In this document: piece by piece, positions 1 to 8,613 of the stretch
How positions within the stretch are numbered: the first letter of the stretch is position 1
How the letters are laid out: every line of letters starts with the position of its first letter
Assembly: GCA_905210435.1 (NCBI GenBank)
Contig: CAJLWO010000044.1
Span: 1-23,450, forward strand
From: an uncultured Bacteroidales bacterium
GTDB taxonomy: Bacteria; Bacteroidota; Bacteroidia; Bacteroidales; Muribaculaceae
Length of the DNA: 23,450 bases
Direction of reading: 5' to 3'
The notes under the pieces: model-generated
Seen by the model: the letters and a program-made list of their open reading frames with translations, nothing else
Told to the model about the DNA's origin: nothing
Databases searched by the model: none
Translations under genes and position numbers: made by a program

Positions 1-55
1 CTCTCTTTATTTGATGATTTCTAAACCAACGCGATTTTATCGCACCAGTAGTAAT

Positions 56-904
56 ATGAAACAAAAAATTACCTGCATGTTACTGTGCTTAATGATGGCG
101 ATTGCCGTTGCAGCACAGGAGAAAGCCGACATTGTCGCAAGTTATGATGAGAAAATTCCCGGTTGGCGCACGGATAGCGTGCGCACTTCGCACATGTCGC
201 TTCTTGCCAACTCAAGAGGAGCGAAGTATTTCAATGACCTCAGCCTGTGGTCCGACTCCCTTTCATCGACTCCCGAAGGGAAAAAGCAACTTAACCAGAT
301 TATCATGGCGGCCTGCATGACGGAGACACCCGGCGGGGGTATTACTATGGATACGCGCAAAGGTCCGGTTAAAAAAATCCACACTTACGTGTTCACCTCC
401 ATGTCCGACGGCAAGTTGACCTATTACAGCAAATTCGGCGACAGCGAAGGTTATTACGACGAGCCGCTTGACGAGATGCAATGGGAAATCGGCGACTCGA
501 CGACCGTCATCCTCGGCTATGAGTGCCAGTCGGCAACGACCGATTACCACGGACGCCGGTGGACGGCATGGTTCACCACCGATATTCCGCTACCTTTCGG
601 TCCCTGGAAATTCCACGGTCTCCCCGGCCTGATACTGAAAGCCGAAGCCGACCCGGCATTCGTTTTCGAAGCCACCGGCATAGAGCGCTCCGACAGGCTG
701 ATGACGCCAATCTATTCCCCCGAAAATTATCAGCGTACCGACCGCAAAAAAGCGCTTGCCGACGACGAATACTATATCAATAACCGCGAATCCATACTTC
801 AGGCCAAATTCGGCGGCAAAGTCGAATTCAATTACAACGCTGCCGACCGTCCGAAATACAACGCCGCAAAATACGCCCTCGAGCCCGACTACAAAGACAA
901 ATAG
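56..904 (+). CDS. GLPGLI family secreted protein
   Basis: Protein of 282 residues starting at the ATG at 56. An upstream TTG/ATG pair at 11/14 is open in frame, but it would put a hydrophilic 15-residue extension before a clear signal peptide (MKQK, hydrophobic run, AVAAQ), so 56 is preferred. The family hallmark GLPGLI is at about residues 188-193, preceded by a Pro/Phe/Trp-rich stretch (LPFGPWKFH) and followed by LKAEADPAF. GLPGLI proteins are Bacteroidetes-specific exported proteins, often in several copies per genome, with no settled biochemical role; a cell-envelope location is inferred from the signal peptide. The gene is the first in the window, so its operon partners upstream cannot be seen. 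It ends at a shared terminator facing the small lipoprotein gene. Family assignment is secure; function is unknown. Confidence 0.85.
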   Translation: MKQKITCMLLCLMMAIAVAAQEKADIVASYDEKIPGWRTDSVRTSHMSLLANSRGAKYFNDLSLWSDSLSSTPEGKKQLNQIIMAACMTETPGGGITMDTRKGPVKKIHTYVFTSMSDGKLTYYSKFGDSEGYYDEPLDEMQWEIGDSTTVILGYECQSATTDYHGRRWTAWFTTDIPLPFGPWKFHGLPGLILKAEADPAFVFEATGIERSDRLMTPIYSPENYQRTDRKKALADDEYYINNRESILQAKFGGKVEFNYNAADRPKYNAAKYALEPDYKDK

Positions 905-1031
905 GCCTCCTGAGGGTTATGCAAATTTTCTGCCTGGTCTACCCGGACCAAAAAAGACTCTGTTTCGAAATTTTTTTCAGAGATAAAAAATTATCGTAAA
1001 ATCTCAAAACAGCATCTAAATACTAATAGCA

Positions 1032-1065
1032 AAAAAACTCCGGCGGGGATACGCCGGAGTTTTTT
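1032..1065. terminator. Bidirectional intrinsic terminator
   Basis: A perfect stem of CTCCGGCG and CGCCGGAG with a 6-base loop is flanked by an A-run on the left and a T-run on the right. It therefore works as a rho-independent terminator in both directions. It lies between the convergent GLPGLI (+) and small lipoprotein (-) genes. Confidence 0.9.
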
Positions 1066-1086
1066 GAATATTAAAATTAGTTATGC

Positions 1087-1392
1087 TTATTCACTTAATC
1101 TTTCAGCTGCTTCCTCGCATGCTTTTTTGAAGGCTTCACCTGCTTCGGTAACTTTTTTCTCATCAGCTTCAGTGCCTTCGAAGTCCTTGTTTTCTTTTTG
1201 AAGATCAGACATTTTCTTCATTACGTCAGCACTGATTGTCATGATTTCATCTGCTGATTTAGCATTCTCTACCTGCTCTGTAGCATCGTTGAGGATTTTA
1301 ACAGCTTTGTCAGCAGGATTGCTACCACCGCAAGATGCGAGAGAAATAGAAGCTACTGCGAAAACAGCAACTGCGAGCATGAATTTTTTCAT
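1087..1392 (-). CDS. Small coiled-coil lipoprotein, unknown function
   Basis: 101-residue protein with a lysine-started hydrophobic signal peptide ending in a lipobox (SLASC then GG, Cys at about residue 20), so it should be lipid-anchored after signal peptidase II cleavage. The mature part (about 80 residues) is highly charged and Lys/Glu/Ala-rich with no Pro after the first residues. It reads as one or two amphipathic helices or a short coiled coil (DKAVKILNDATEQVENAKSA and on). I do not recognise a named family. It is transcribed alone, with a good Bacteroidetes promoter about 50 bases upstream and a strong terminator just downstream. Codon use looks like that of the core genes. A structural or stress-related envelope lipoprotein is possible, but that is a guess. 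Confidence 0.8.
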   Translation of the reverse strand: MKKFMLAVAVFAVASISLASCGGSNPADKAVKILNDATEQVENAKSADEIMTISADVMKKMSDLQKENKDFEGTEADEKKVTEAGEAFKKACEEAAERLSE

Positions 1393-1443
1393 TTTCGTAA
1401 ATTTTAAATTGTTTGACTAATTGGTTTTGGTTTACGTTGTTGA

Positions 1444-1473
1444 CAAAGATAATCTTAATCTTTGATATGCCAA
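1444..1473 (-). promoter_or_regulatory. Promoter of the small lipoprotein gene
   Basis: On the minus strand a -7 box TATCTTTG (1444-1451) matches TAnnTTTG exactly. A TTG (1471-1473) sits 19 bases upstream as the -33 element. The -7 box is also one arm of an inverted repeat, CAAAGAT-N7-ATCTTTG (1444-1464), which might be an operator. Confidence 0.65.
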
Positions 1474-1569
1474 GTCAGTTTGCTGTTAAAATGTGTTAAT
1501 GGCGACATCTCATCAGTAAAGATGTATCCTCCTTTAAATATGCCATTAATAAAAGATATGCTGTTTGAA

Positions 1570-2169
1570 TCAGGCAGGTATAGGAGGATAGCCTATCGAC
1601 ATTGCTACGATGAAATGTCGGGATGACGATAATCCGAGTGCTTCACTCAATGCTTTTTCGTCAACCATTGCACGCTCTACGACATTGATCTGTTCTGACG
1701 AGCAGTACAGGTATATGTTTTCTGTCACGGCACCGGCGTCGAGCAGCGATATGCGTTCTTCCTGACCTTTGACCATGTTGTCGATGTCCGGGTTGCCGGT
1801 GACGAACTTTTTGTAGTCGGTATATATTACCAGGTCGAGAGGCGCGCCGGCTACAAACTCCTGGCTGCCAGACTTGGCACGCAAATCCTTGTCGGTTATT
1901 TTTGTAAGTGTATGCTGCTCGGGATTGTATTTGTATACACCCTGTGCGGTGAATCCATATATTTCAAGAGGGTACAGGCCAAGTGCCGAGGGGACTGTAC
2001 GTTTCCCCTCTGTGCGGTTTACTCCATAGGCTGCCCAGAATACTTCGGAAAGCGTATCAAGCGACAACGGTTTTGAGAAAAATTCACGTGTAGAATGGCG
2101 GCGCATCATAGCTTGTTTTACGGTGAGTCCCTGGTCGAGGATAGGTTGGCTCAGACGGATTGTGTTCAT
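1570..2169 (-). CDS. SagB/ThcOx-type nitroreductase family oxidoreductase
   Basis: 199-residue FMN-dependent nitroreductase-fold protein. The N-terminal RRHSTREFFSKPLSLDTLSEVFWAAYG is the typical flavin-phosphate-binding RRSxRxF segment followed by the L..L.W.A.G helix. The middle holds an SALGLYPLEIY strand and the YKYNPEQHTL segment typical of the SagB-like branch. GAVTENIYLYCSSEQINVV is the second flavin-contacting helix, and the C-terminus ends in VAMSIGYPP. Length fits a single-domain enzyme acting as a homodimer in the cytosol with NAD(P)H; there is no signal peptide. The physiological substrate cannot be read from the sequence. SagB members outside toxin clusters are widespread in Bacteroidales, and no cyclodehydratase or precursor peptide is nearby, so a thiazole/oxazole-peptide role is unlikely. 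It stands alone, with a 177-base gap to the lipoprotein gene downstream. Confidence 0.85.
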   Translation of the reverse strand: MNTIRLSQPILDQGLTVKQAMMRRHSTREFFSKPLSLDTLSEVFWAAYGVNRTEGKRTVPSALGLYPLEIYGFTAQGVYKYNPEQHTLTKITDKDLRAKSGSQEFVAGAPLDLVIYTDYKKFVTGNPDIDNMVKGQEERISLLDAGAVTENIYLYCSSEQINVVERAMVDEKALSEALGLSSSRHFIVAMSIGYPPIPA

Positions 2170-2348
2170 TACGGATGGAAATTAGAAAATACAAAAGTGG
2201 GTAAATAAAAACGGAAAAGAGAGGCGTATGCGGCAAGCGCCGGATGTGATATGAAAAATCAACTTACGCTTATAAGAACATCAGTATGAATAAAAAGGTT
2301 CATGATGTCATTAAAAAAAATTAAAAAATAAAAAAGTTTTCACTTAAA

Positions 2349-2379
2349 TTGGTTAATAAAAGATTAACTATTAATTTTG
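2349..2379 (+). promoter_or_regulatory. Promoter of tig
   Basis: The -7 box TAATTTTG (2372-2379) fits TAnnTTTG, with a TTG at 2349-2351 and a 20-base spacer. This leaves an AT-rich leader of about 70 bases before the tig ATG at 2453. Confidence 0.7.
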
Positions 2380-2452
2380 CAGGCTGAAACATCGTGCTCG
2401 TCCACATGTTATATAATAATGTATAAATAAATTTTGTAATATAATTTACGCT

Positions 2453-3817
2453 ATGAACGTATCATTTGAAAAGCTCAACGACGTAGAAGGCAAAATCATT
2501 GTCAACGTAGAGGAGAGCGACTACAAAGCAAAAGTAGAATCCGAGATCAAGAAAATCGGCCGTACCCACAACATCCCCGGTTTCCGTAAAGGTCATGTGC
2601 CCATGGGACAGCTCGTACGCATGTTCGGCAAGCAGGTGAAAAGCGATGTTCTCAATCAGGAAGTATATGAAGCCGTTGTCAACTATATAAGAGACAACAA
2701 ACTCGGTATCCTTGGCGAACCCCTCCCCGTTGAGGTGAAAGAAATATCTATCGAACAGAAAGATTTCACTTTCGCCTACGAAATCGGTCTCGCTCCCGAG
2801 CTCGACATCAACCTCGACAAGTCGACTACTCTCGACTACTATCCCATCAAGGTTTCCGACGAGATGCAGGAACAGCAGGACAAGATGCTCCGCGAGCGTT
2901 TCGGCAAGCAGGAACCCGGTCAGGAATTCGAGGAACGCGCTCTCGTAAAAGGCGTGCTCATGGAACTCAATGCCGACGGCACTGTGAAAGCTGACGAAGA
3001 CGCTATCCAAGTTACCTCTGCAATCGTGGCTCCCTTCCTGTTCAAGAGCAAAGAGGAAGCAGCCAAGTTCGAAGGCAAGAAAGTAGGCGACAAGGTTGTG
3101 TTCAATCCCTCCGCATCATGCGAAGGCAATGTGGCCGAACTCGCTTCGATGCTCAATATCGACAAAGAGCGTGCCGCCGAAGTGAAGGCCGACTTCGAAC
3201 TCGCCATTTCTGAAATCATAGTGAACCGTCTTGCAGAATACGGACAGGAATTCTATGACGATGTATTCGGCAAGGACAAGGTGACCAGCGAGGAAGACTA
3301 CCACAAGAACGTGACCGCCATGATTGCCGCCCAGCTCGCCCCCAACAGCGAGAACCTTTTCCAGTACACCACCGAAAAGGCATTGGTTGAGAAATACGGC
3401 AACTTCGAGCTTCCCGCCGAATTCCTCAAGAAATGGCTCGTGGCACGCAACGAAGGTCTGACCGCCGAAAATATCGACGCCGAATACGACAAGATGATAC
3501 CCTCGATCAAGTGGCAGCTCATCAAAGAGCGTGTAGCCCAGCAGGCAGGCGTTAAAATCGAGAAAGAAGACCTCGAGAACTACGCAAAGGCTATCGCGGC
3601 ACAGCAGCTCGCACAGTACGGCATGTACAATCTCGGTGACGACGTTCTCGCCGACTACGCAAAGCGTATCCTTGACGACAAGAACTCTCGCGCCCACATC
3701 ATCGAGCAGGTAGGCGACCGCAAGCTCTTCGACGCAATCAAGAACCTCGCTACCATTGATGTCAAGGAAGTCTCACTTGACGAATTCAAGGAAGTTGCAG
3801 AGAAAGCACAGGCATAA
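2453..3817 (+). CDS. tig: Trigger factor (ribosome-associated chaperone)
   Basis: 454-residue trigger factor, the cytosolic chaperone that docks at the ribosomal exit tunnel and shields nascent chains. The ribosome-binding signature GFRKGHVP is at residues 43-50 inside the N-terminal tail domain (about 1-115). It is followed by a divergent FKBP-like middle domain (about 155-245) and a long helical C-terminal domain rich in Lys, Glu and Ala that forms the arms. Overall length is normal for Bacteroidetes. The middle domain lacks the aromatic-rich pocket of classical FKBP prolyl isomerases as far as I can judge, so isomerase activity may be weak or absent. It is a single-gene unit: its own promoter lies upstream and a very long palindromic terminator begins 14 bases after the stop. 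Codon use is strongly biased (CTC, CGT, GGC), as expected for an abundant protein. Confidence 0.96.
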   Translation: MNVSFEKLNDVEGKIIVNVEESDYKAKVESEIKKIGRTHNIPGFRKGHVPMGQLVRMFGKQVKSDVLNQEVYEAVVNYIRDNKLGILGEPLPVEVKEISIEQKDFTFAYEIGLAPELDINLDKSTTLDYYPIKVSDEMQEQQDKMLRERFGKQEPGQEFEERALVKGVLMELNADGTVKADEDAIQVTSAIVAPFLFKSKEEAAKFEGKKVGDKVVFNPSASCEGNVAELASMLNIDKERAAEVKADFELAISEIIVNRLAEYGQEFYDDVFGKDKVTSEEDYHKNVTAMIAAQLAPNSENLFQYTTEKALVEKYGNFELPAEFLKKWLVARNEGLTAENIDAEYDKMIPSIKWQLIKERVAQQAGVKIEKEDLENYAKAIAAQQLAQYGMYNLGDDVLADYAKRILDDKNSRAHIIEQVGDRKLFDAIKNLATIDVKEVSLDEFKEVAEKAQA

Positions 3818-3831
3818 TAATCTCATAAACT

Positions 3832-3879
3832 GACATAAAGGAGTGGGCACCGGATATCCGGTGCCCACTCCTTTATGTC
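3832..3879. terminator. 48-bp perfect palindrome acting as bidirectional terminator
   Basis: The two 24-base halves (3832-3855 and 3856-3879) are exact reverse complements centred on GGATATCC. The outer arms end in AAAGGAG and CTCCTTT. It lies between the convergent tig (+) and GH3 (-) genes and should terminate both. The arms are unusually long for an intrinsic terminator and there is no run of more than three T. Confidence 0.8.
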
Positions 3880-3890
3880 GTAAGTTGACT

Positions 3891-6179
3891 TTATTCCGCC
3901 AGGCTGAACGACAGTGTTGACACATGTTTGCTGTCAGGGCCGGCCATAACCTGAAATTCTCCCGGTTCGGCCACATATTCGAGATTGCGGTTATAGAATT
4001 TCAAATCGTCCGGCGTGATTTTGAAACTGACATCTCGCTTTTCTCCCGGCTTTAGACTGATGCGTTCGAAATGCTTGAGTTCCTTGACCGGACGTGCCAC
4101 CGAGGCCTGCACGTCGCGGATATAGAACTGCACAATCTCGTCGCCCTCACGTCGGCCGGTATTGGTGACGGTCACAGTGGCCGTCAGCGGCTTGTCTTCA
4201 CGCAACTCGTTCCCGTCAATGCGGAAACCGCTATATTCGAAATCGGTGTAGCTCAATCCGTATCCGAAAGGGTAGAGCGGTTCGTTCGGCGCGTCGATAT
4301 AGTTTGACCTGAACTTCTGATACCCCGGGTTATTTTCGTCAATCGGGTGACTTGTGTTTAGATGATTATAATAGACCGGTATCTGGCCTACATTCCATGG
4401 CATAGATGCGGAGAGTTTACCCGAGGGATTGACATCGCCGAATATGATATCGGCAATTGCATCAGGCGCTTCCGAGCCGCCGAACCACACATTGAGTATT
4501 GCAGGGACATTCTCGCTCTCCCATGTCAGCACGGTCGGGCGTCCTGCAAAATTCAGCATCACTACTGGCTTTCCTGTGGAGAGCAGCGCTTCAAGCAAAC
4601 GCCGTTGTGCGGCCGGGAGCGAAAGGTCTGTAAGCGATGACGATTCGCCGCTCCGTCCGGAGTCTTCTCCCAAGGCTGCGACTATCACATCTGCTTTTGA
4701 CGCGATATCGAGTGCCTCATTGAGGAGACGCATGTCAGTGATGCTGTCGGTGTCATTGCCGTTGTTTCTGCGGTCGGCAAGCGGGGTAGTGTCGAAGCGA
4801 GCCCCCTGCGCGTAGAGCAGAGACGCTTTTCCGTCAAGAGCCTCGCCTAATGCCTGCTTCAGCGTCTTGTATTTGCTGCAGTCGGCAGCTACGCTCCATG
4901 TGCCGGGCATTTCGCATGCTGCATCTGCAAGCGGCCCTATCAAGGCTATTTTCCCTTTTTTATCCAGAGGAAGCAAGGCGTTCTCATTTTTAAGAAGTAC
5001 GAAGGTTTTTGCCGCGATGGCACGAGCTTCATCGCGGTGCTCCTTTGAATATATGAGTCTTTTCTCTCGTTTGGTATCGTTATACTTGTATGGGTCGTCG
5101 AAAAGCCCCAGACGGTATTTTGCTTCCAGCACACGCCGCACAGCCCTGTCTATATCCTTTATATCAATCTTTCCCTCGGCAAGACTCTGTTTCAGCGTTG
5201 ACAGGAAACCGTTGGAGCACATGTCCATATCCGTGCCTGCTTTAAGCGCTTCAGCCGATGCGTCGGGGAGAGGTTCGAGCCCCTGCGTGCGTATGTTGCC
5301 GATTGAGCCGTAGTCGGTCACTACCATTCCGTCAAATCCCCACTGCCGGCGGAGCACGTCGTCAAGGAGCCACGGATTGGAGGTGGCCGGGATGCCGTCG
5401 ACGAGGTTGAACGAAGTCATCAGTGTGGCAGCGCCTTCGTCGCACGCGGCTTTATACGGCGCAAAATATTCGTTGTACATTCGTCCGCGGCTCATGTCGA
5501 CGATGTTGTAGTCGCGACCGGCTTCCGATGCCCCGTAGAGCGCGAAATGCTTCACGCAAGCAAGTATCTCGTCGTTATTTTTCAGCGAGCCCTGATAGCC
5601 CCTGACCATCGCGCGGGCTATCTCGGAGCCGAGATACGGGTCTTCACCTGCGCCCTCGGCCACGCGTCCCCATCGCGGGTCGCGGCTTATGTCGGCCATC
5701 GGGCTGAATGTCCAGTTGATACCGGCTGCCGATGCCTCTGTGGCTGCCACACGTGCCGACCGCTCTATGGCGTTCATATCCCACGAGCACGACAATGCCA
5801 AAGGTATGGGGAAGATAGTTTCATAGCCATGTATCACGTCAAGACCAATCAGAAGGGGAATGCCGAGCCTTGACTTTTCTACCGCCAAGTGTTGTAGTTC
5901 CTTGACTTTTGCTGCGCTCTTGACATTGAACGTGCCCCCGGCGTCTCCACGTGCCACAAGAGCGCCTACGTTGCTCTCGGCAGCATGTCCGGTGACGATG
6001 TCGTCGCACGACGGCAGGTTAAGTTGTCCTATTTTCTCGTCAATAGTCATCTTTGACATCAGTTCGGTTATGAACTTATCCATTTCGTCAGGTCGTGACG
6101 AACCATTGGGTATCTCTGCCGAGATATCGGATATTGCCGTCCACAAAAAGGCGGCAATCCATAAAATAAACTTTTTCAT
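3891..6179 (-). CDS. bglX: GH3 beta-glucosidase (BglX-like), exported
   Basis: 762-residue glycoside hydrolase family 3 enzyme with an N-terminal signal peptide (MKKFILWIAAFLWTAIS, cleavage near ISAE), so periplasmic. The (alpha/beta)8 domain carries the substrate motif GAGEDPYLG, the KH pair (K210, H211) and the nucleophile Asp in MVVTDYGS (D289). The alpha/beta sandwich domain has LLKNENALLPL and the candidate acid/base Glu in SGESS (E512). A fibronectin-III-like domain closes the protein (about 660-755). These features fit BglX-type beta-glucosidases that release glucose from oligosaccharides; exact linkage preference cannot be told. Its ATG overlaps the stop codon of the upstream GH3 gene by one base (TAATG), implying translational coupling. 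Transcription ends at the palindrome shared with tig. No SusC/SusD pair lies in the window. Confidence 0.93.
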   Translation of the reverse strand: MKKFILWIAAFLWTAISDISAEIPNGSSRPDEMDKFITELMSKMTIDEKIGQLNLPSCDDIVTGHAAESNVGALVARGDAGGTFNVKSAAKVKELQHLAVEKSRLGIPLLIGLDVIHGYETIFPIPLALSCSWDMNAIERSARVAATEASAAGINWTFSPMADISRDPRWGRVAEGAGEDPYLGSEIARAMVRGYQGSLKNNDEILACVKHFALYGASEAGRDYNIVDMSRGRMYNEYFAPYKAACDEGAATLMTSFNLVDGIPATSNPWLLDDVLRRQWGFDGMVVTDYGSIGNIRTQGLEPLPDASAEALKAGTDMDMCSNGFLSTLKQSLAEGKIDIKDIDRAVRRVLEAKYRLGLFDDPYKYNDTKREKRLIYSKEHRDEARAIAAKTFVLLKNENALLPLDKKGKIALIGPLADAACEMPGTWSVAADCSKYKTLKQALGEALDGKASLLYAQGARFDTTPLADRRNNGNDTDSITDMRLLNEALDIASKADVIVAALGEDSGRSGESSSLTDLSLPAAQRRLLEALLSTGKPVVMLNFAGRPTVLTWESENVPAILNVWFGGSEAPDAIADIIFGDVNPSGKLSASMPWNVGQIPVYYNHLNTSHPIDENNPGYQKFRSNYIDAPNEPLYPFGYGLSYTDFEYSGFRIDGNELREDKPLTATVTVTNTGRREGDEIVQFYIRDVQASVARPVKELKHFERISLKPGEKRDVSFKITPDDLKFYNRNLEYVAEPGEFQVMAGPDSKHVSTLSFSLAE

Positions 6180-8428
6180 TATTTCAAGTTGAATTTTACT
6201 GTTGATTTTATATTGTCGGAGGAGGCTCCGATCTGTGCGGTATATTCTCCCGGGTCAGCTGTCCAGCAATGTTTATCCGCATCAAACCGGCTTAGATCGT
6301 CTTTGTCGACAGATATCGACACTTCTTTTGTCTCACCCGGTTCCAGCCATACTTTTGAGAATCCTTTCAGCTCTTTTACCGGACAGAATACAGGGCTGTC
6401 GTTGCGCGATATGTATAGCTGCACCACTTCTGCTCCGGCCCGGTCGCCGCAGTTCGTCACCGCCACTTTAAATGTTATGTACCCGTTGCCGTCAAATTCT
6501 TTTCTGTCGGCCACAGCTTTTCCGTATTTGAAATCGGTGTAGCTCAGGCCATGCCCGAAAGCGAACAGCGGTTTGATTTTCTTTGCGTCGTGCCACCGAT
6601 AGCCTACCAGCAGGCCCTCCTTGTACTCGATATCTACTATGTCGGAGCCGTCGCGTTTCGTGCCCGGATAGGCCCCGAGTGCATGTGCGCCGTTGTCGGC
6701 GAGCGATACCGGGAATGTCATGGGAAGCTTGCCTGATGGCGAAACCTTGCCGAAAAGTATGTCGGCTATCGAATGGCCTGCCTCCGAACCAAGATACCAT
6801 GCCTGGACTATTGCCGGTACTTTCTTGACCCACGGCATCGCTACCGGATTACCGCTGACGTTCACTACCACAAGATTGTGATTTGCTTTTGCAAGCGCCT
6901 CTATCAGTTTGTCCTGTCCGTATGGAAGCTCGAGTCCCGACCTGTCGCTGTCTTCGCAATCCTGTCCCCAGCTTTTGTTCAGGCCGCCTATAAAAATCAC
7001 CATATCGGCATCATAAGCCTTCGTGACAGCCTCATCGATAAGCTCTCCGGGACTTCGGCCGTCGGCCAGATTCTGACCGGTGATAACGCCGTTGTATTCG
7101 CCGGAAGGGTCTCCTACATAACCGCGGGCATAATCAACCGCGATACTGTTGCCGGCAGCGGCGCGTATGCCATCGAGCGGCGAGCATTCTCTCTGCACTT
7201 TTAGTGAAGATGAACCGCCGCCGACTGTCATCATTTTGATTGCATTCTCTCCTACCACAAGTATTTTGCGGGGCGTTTTATCGCCTCCTATCGGCAGCAT
7301 ACGGTTGTCATTCTTGAGCAGGACAATGCCCCCGTTTCCTATTTTTCGGGCTGCCTCGTAATGTGCGTCAGAACACATCTCTCCATCTCCTTTGCTATGA
7401 TCCAAGGCTGTCCGGAAAATCAATCGGAGCACCCGCCGGGCTTTGTCGTCAAGCTCTTCCATGTCGGCTTTGCCGTCGTTTAACATATTCAAAAACGGTG
7501 TTGCGAGGTAATAGTTGTCGTAGGCATTTACAGTACCGGTGCCCAGGCCGTCAGTCCATGTGCCGAATTCCAGATCAAGACCGTTTGATATAGCCTGCGG
7601 GGTGTCGTGGGCGCCACCCCAGTCGCTTATCACTGCTCCGTCAAATCTCCATTCCTCTTTGAGTATATCGTTGAGCAGATATTCGTTGTGACAGGCATGC
7701 TGGTCTTTGTACAGATTATATGCGCCCATTATCGACCATGCGCCACCCTCTGTCACCGCCGCCTTGAATGCCGGGAGATATATCTCATAAAGAGTACGGT
7801 CGTCGACTGTGACATTGGTGTTGTGGCGGTTTGACTCGTTGTTGTTGAGTGCGAAATGTTTCACGCATGCCGCGACACCGTTCTCCTGCACTCCCTTGAT
7901 GTATGGCACCACCATGACCGATGCCAGGAAAGGATCCTCTCCCATATATTCAAAGTTTCGGCCGTTGAGCGGTGTTCGGAGTATGTTGACGCCCGGACCG
8001 AGCAGTACGTCCTTGCCGCGATAGCGGGCTTCCTCTCCGATGCATCTGCCGTAAGTGAGGGCGGCTTCGGGGTCCCATGTCGCAGCCAGACATGTGAGGG
8101 CGGGGAAAGCTACGCATGAATCATTGGTGCAACCCGCCTGATCCCATTCATCCCACAGTACGTCAGGTCTGATGCCGTGAGGGCCGTCGGTACACCACAG
8201 ATCCGGAATTCCGAGCCGTGGCACTCCGCGTGAGGAAAACTTTGACTGTGCATGGATTAAATCGATTTTCTCGCGTGTGGTCATTCGCGACAGAGCATCC
8301 TCCACGCGCTCCTCTATAGGCCTTGATGCATCACGATACAGCTCCAGTCCATGGCAGGACAAGGCGCATAAACATGCAGCCGCCAGCATAAATACTTTTG
8401 TCCGTTTCTTTTTTCTAAAATTCACCAT
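6179..8428 (-). CDS. GH3 beta-glucosidase-family protein, exported
   Basis: 749-residue GH3 protein of a branch clearly different from its downstream neighbour. The N-terminus is Lys/Arg-rich, then hydrophobic, ending CALSC-HG. This is a signal peptide, but the Cys context (A-L-S-C) is only a poor lipobox, so lipidation is uncertain. The catalytic domain has TDGPHGIR, the KH pair in CVKHFALNNNESNRHNT (K190, H191) and the nucleophile in AVISDWGG (D269). The second domain has GNGGIVLLKN, GGGSSSL and the candidate acid/base region CEDSDRSGLELP (E492). FGHGLSYTDF leads into a C-terminal fibronectin-III-like domain. It is probably a beta-glucosidase or related exo-glycosidase. It is the first gene of a two-gene unit with the other GH3 enzyme and has its own promoter about 40 bases upstream, downstream of the DUF6377-type regulator. 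Confidence 0.92.
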   Translation of the reverse strand: MVNFRKKKRTKVFMLAAACLCALSCHGLELYRDASRPIEERVEDALSRMTTREKIDLIHAQSKFSSRGVPRLGIPDLWCTDGPHGIRPDVLWDEWDQAGCTNDSCVAFPALTCLAATWDPEAALTYGRCIGEEARYRGKDVLLGPGVNILRTPLNGRNFEYMGEDPFLASVMVVPYIKGVQENGVAACVKHFALNNNESNRHNTNVTVDDRTLYEIYLPAFKAAVTEGGAWSIMGAYNLYKDQHACHNEYLLNDILKEEWRFDGAVISDWGGAHDTPQAISNGLDLEFGTWTDGLGTGTVNAYDNYYLATPFLNMLNDGKADMEELDDKARRVLRLIFRTALDHSKGDGEMCSDAHYEAARKIGNGGIVLLKNDNRMLPIGGDKTPRKILVVGENAIKMMTVGGGSSSLKVQRECSPLDGIRAAAGNSIAVDYARGYVGDPSGEYNGVITGQNLADGRSPGELIDEAVTKAYDADMVIFIGGLNKSWGQDCEDSDRSGLELPYGQDKLIEALAKANHNLVVVNVSGNPVAMPWVKKVPAIVQAWYLGSEAGHSIADILFGKVSPSGKLPMTFPVSLADNGAHALGAYPGTKRDGSDIVDIEYKEGLLVGYRWHDAKKIKPLFAFGHGLSYTDFKYGKAVADRKEFDGNGYITFKVAVTNCGDRAGAEVVQLYISRNDSPVFCPVKELKGFSKVWLEPGETKEVSISVDKDDLSRFDADKHCWTADPGEYTAQIGASSDNIKSTVKFNLK

Positions 8429-8468
8429 GATATTATTTACTTGTGATTGTTATAAGATATTTATGCTG

Positions 8469-8476
8469 CAAATTTA
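8469..8476 (-). promoter_or_regulatory. Candidate -7 box for the GH3 gene pair
   Basis: TAAATTTG on the minus strand is an exact TAnnTTTG match, 40 bases upstream of the first GH3 start codon. The -33 region about 20 bases farther upstream is only T-rich (TTTT), which suggests that an activator may be needed. Confidence 0.5.
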
Positions 8477-8613
8477 ATTATAACAATCCGTGCATAAAAG
8501 GGCAGGGAGAGCCGTATGGTAAACAGTGATAAAATATAACGTGCTGTCCCGTCGTCAGTTAATGGTCTTAGACGATGGGGTTTCGGTAAATTTTATAGAG
8601 TATGTAGGGAGGG

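Noticed and set aside
1570..2169. SagB-type nitroreductase as part of a thiazole/oxazole-modified peptide cluster
   Set aside because: No cyclodehydratase, YcaO or precursor peptide is near; the neighbours are a lipoprotein and trigger factor.
8530..8580. Hairpin CCCGTCGTC / GACGATGGG as terminator of the regulator gene
   Set aside because: It pairs well only in plus-strand RNA (G-U); in the minus-strand transcript it has an A-C mismatch and no T-run follows.
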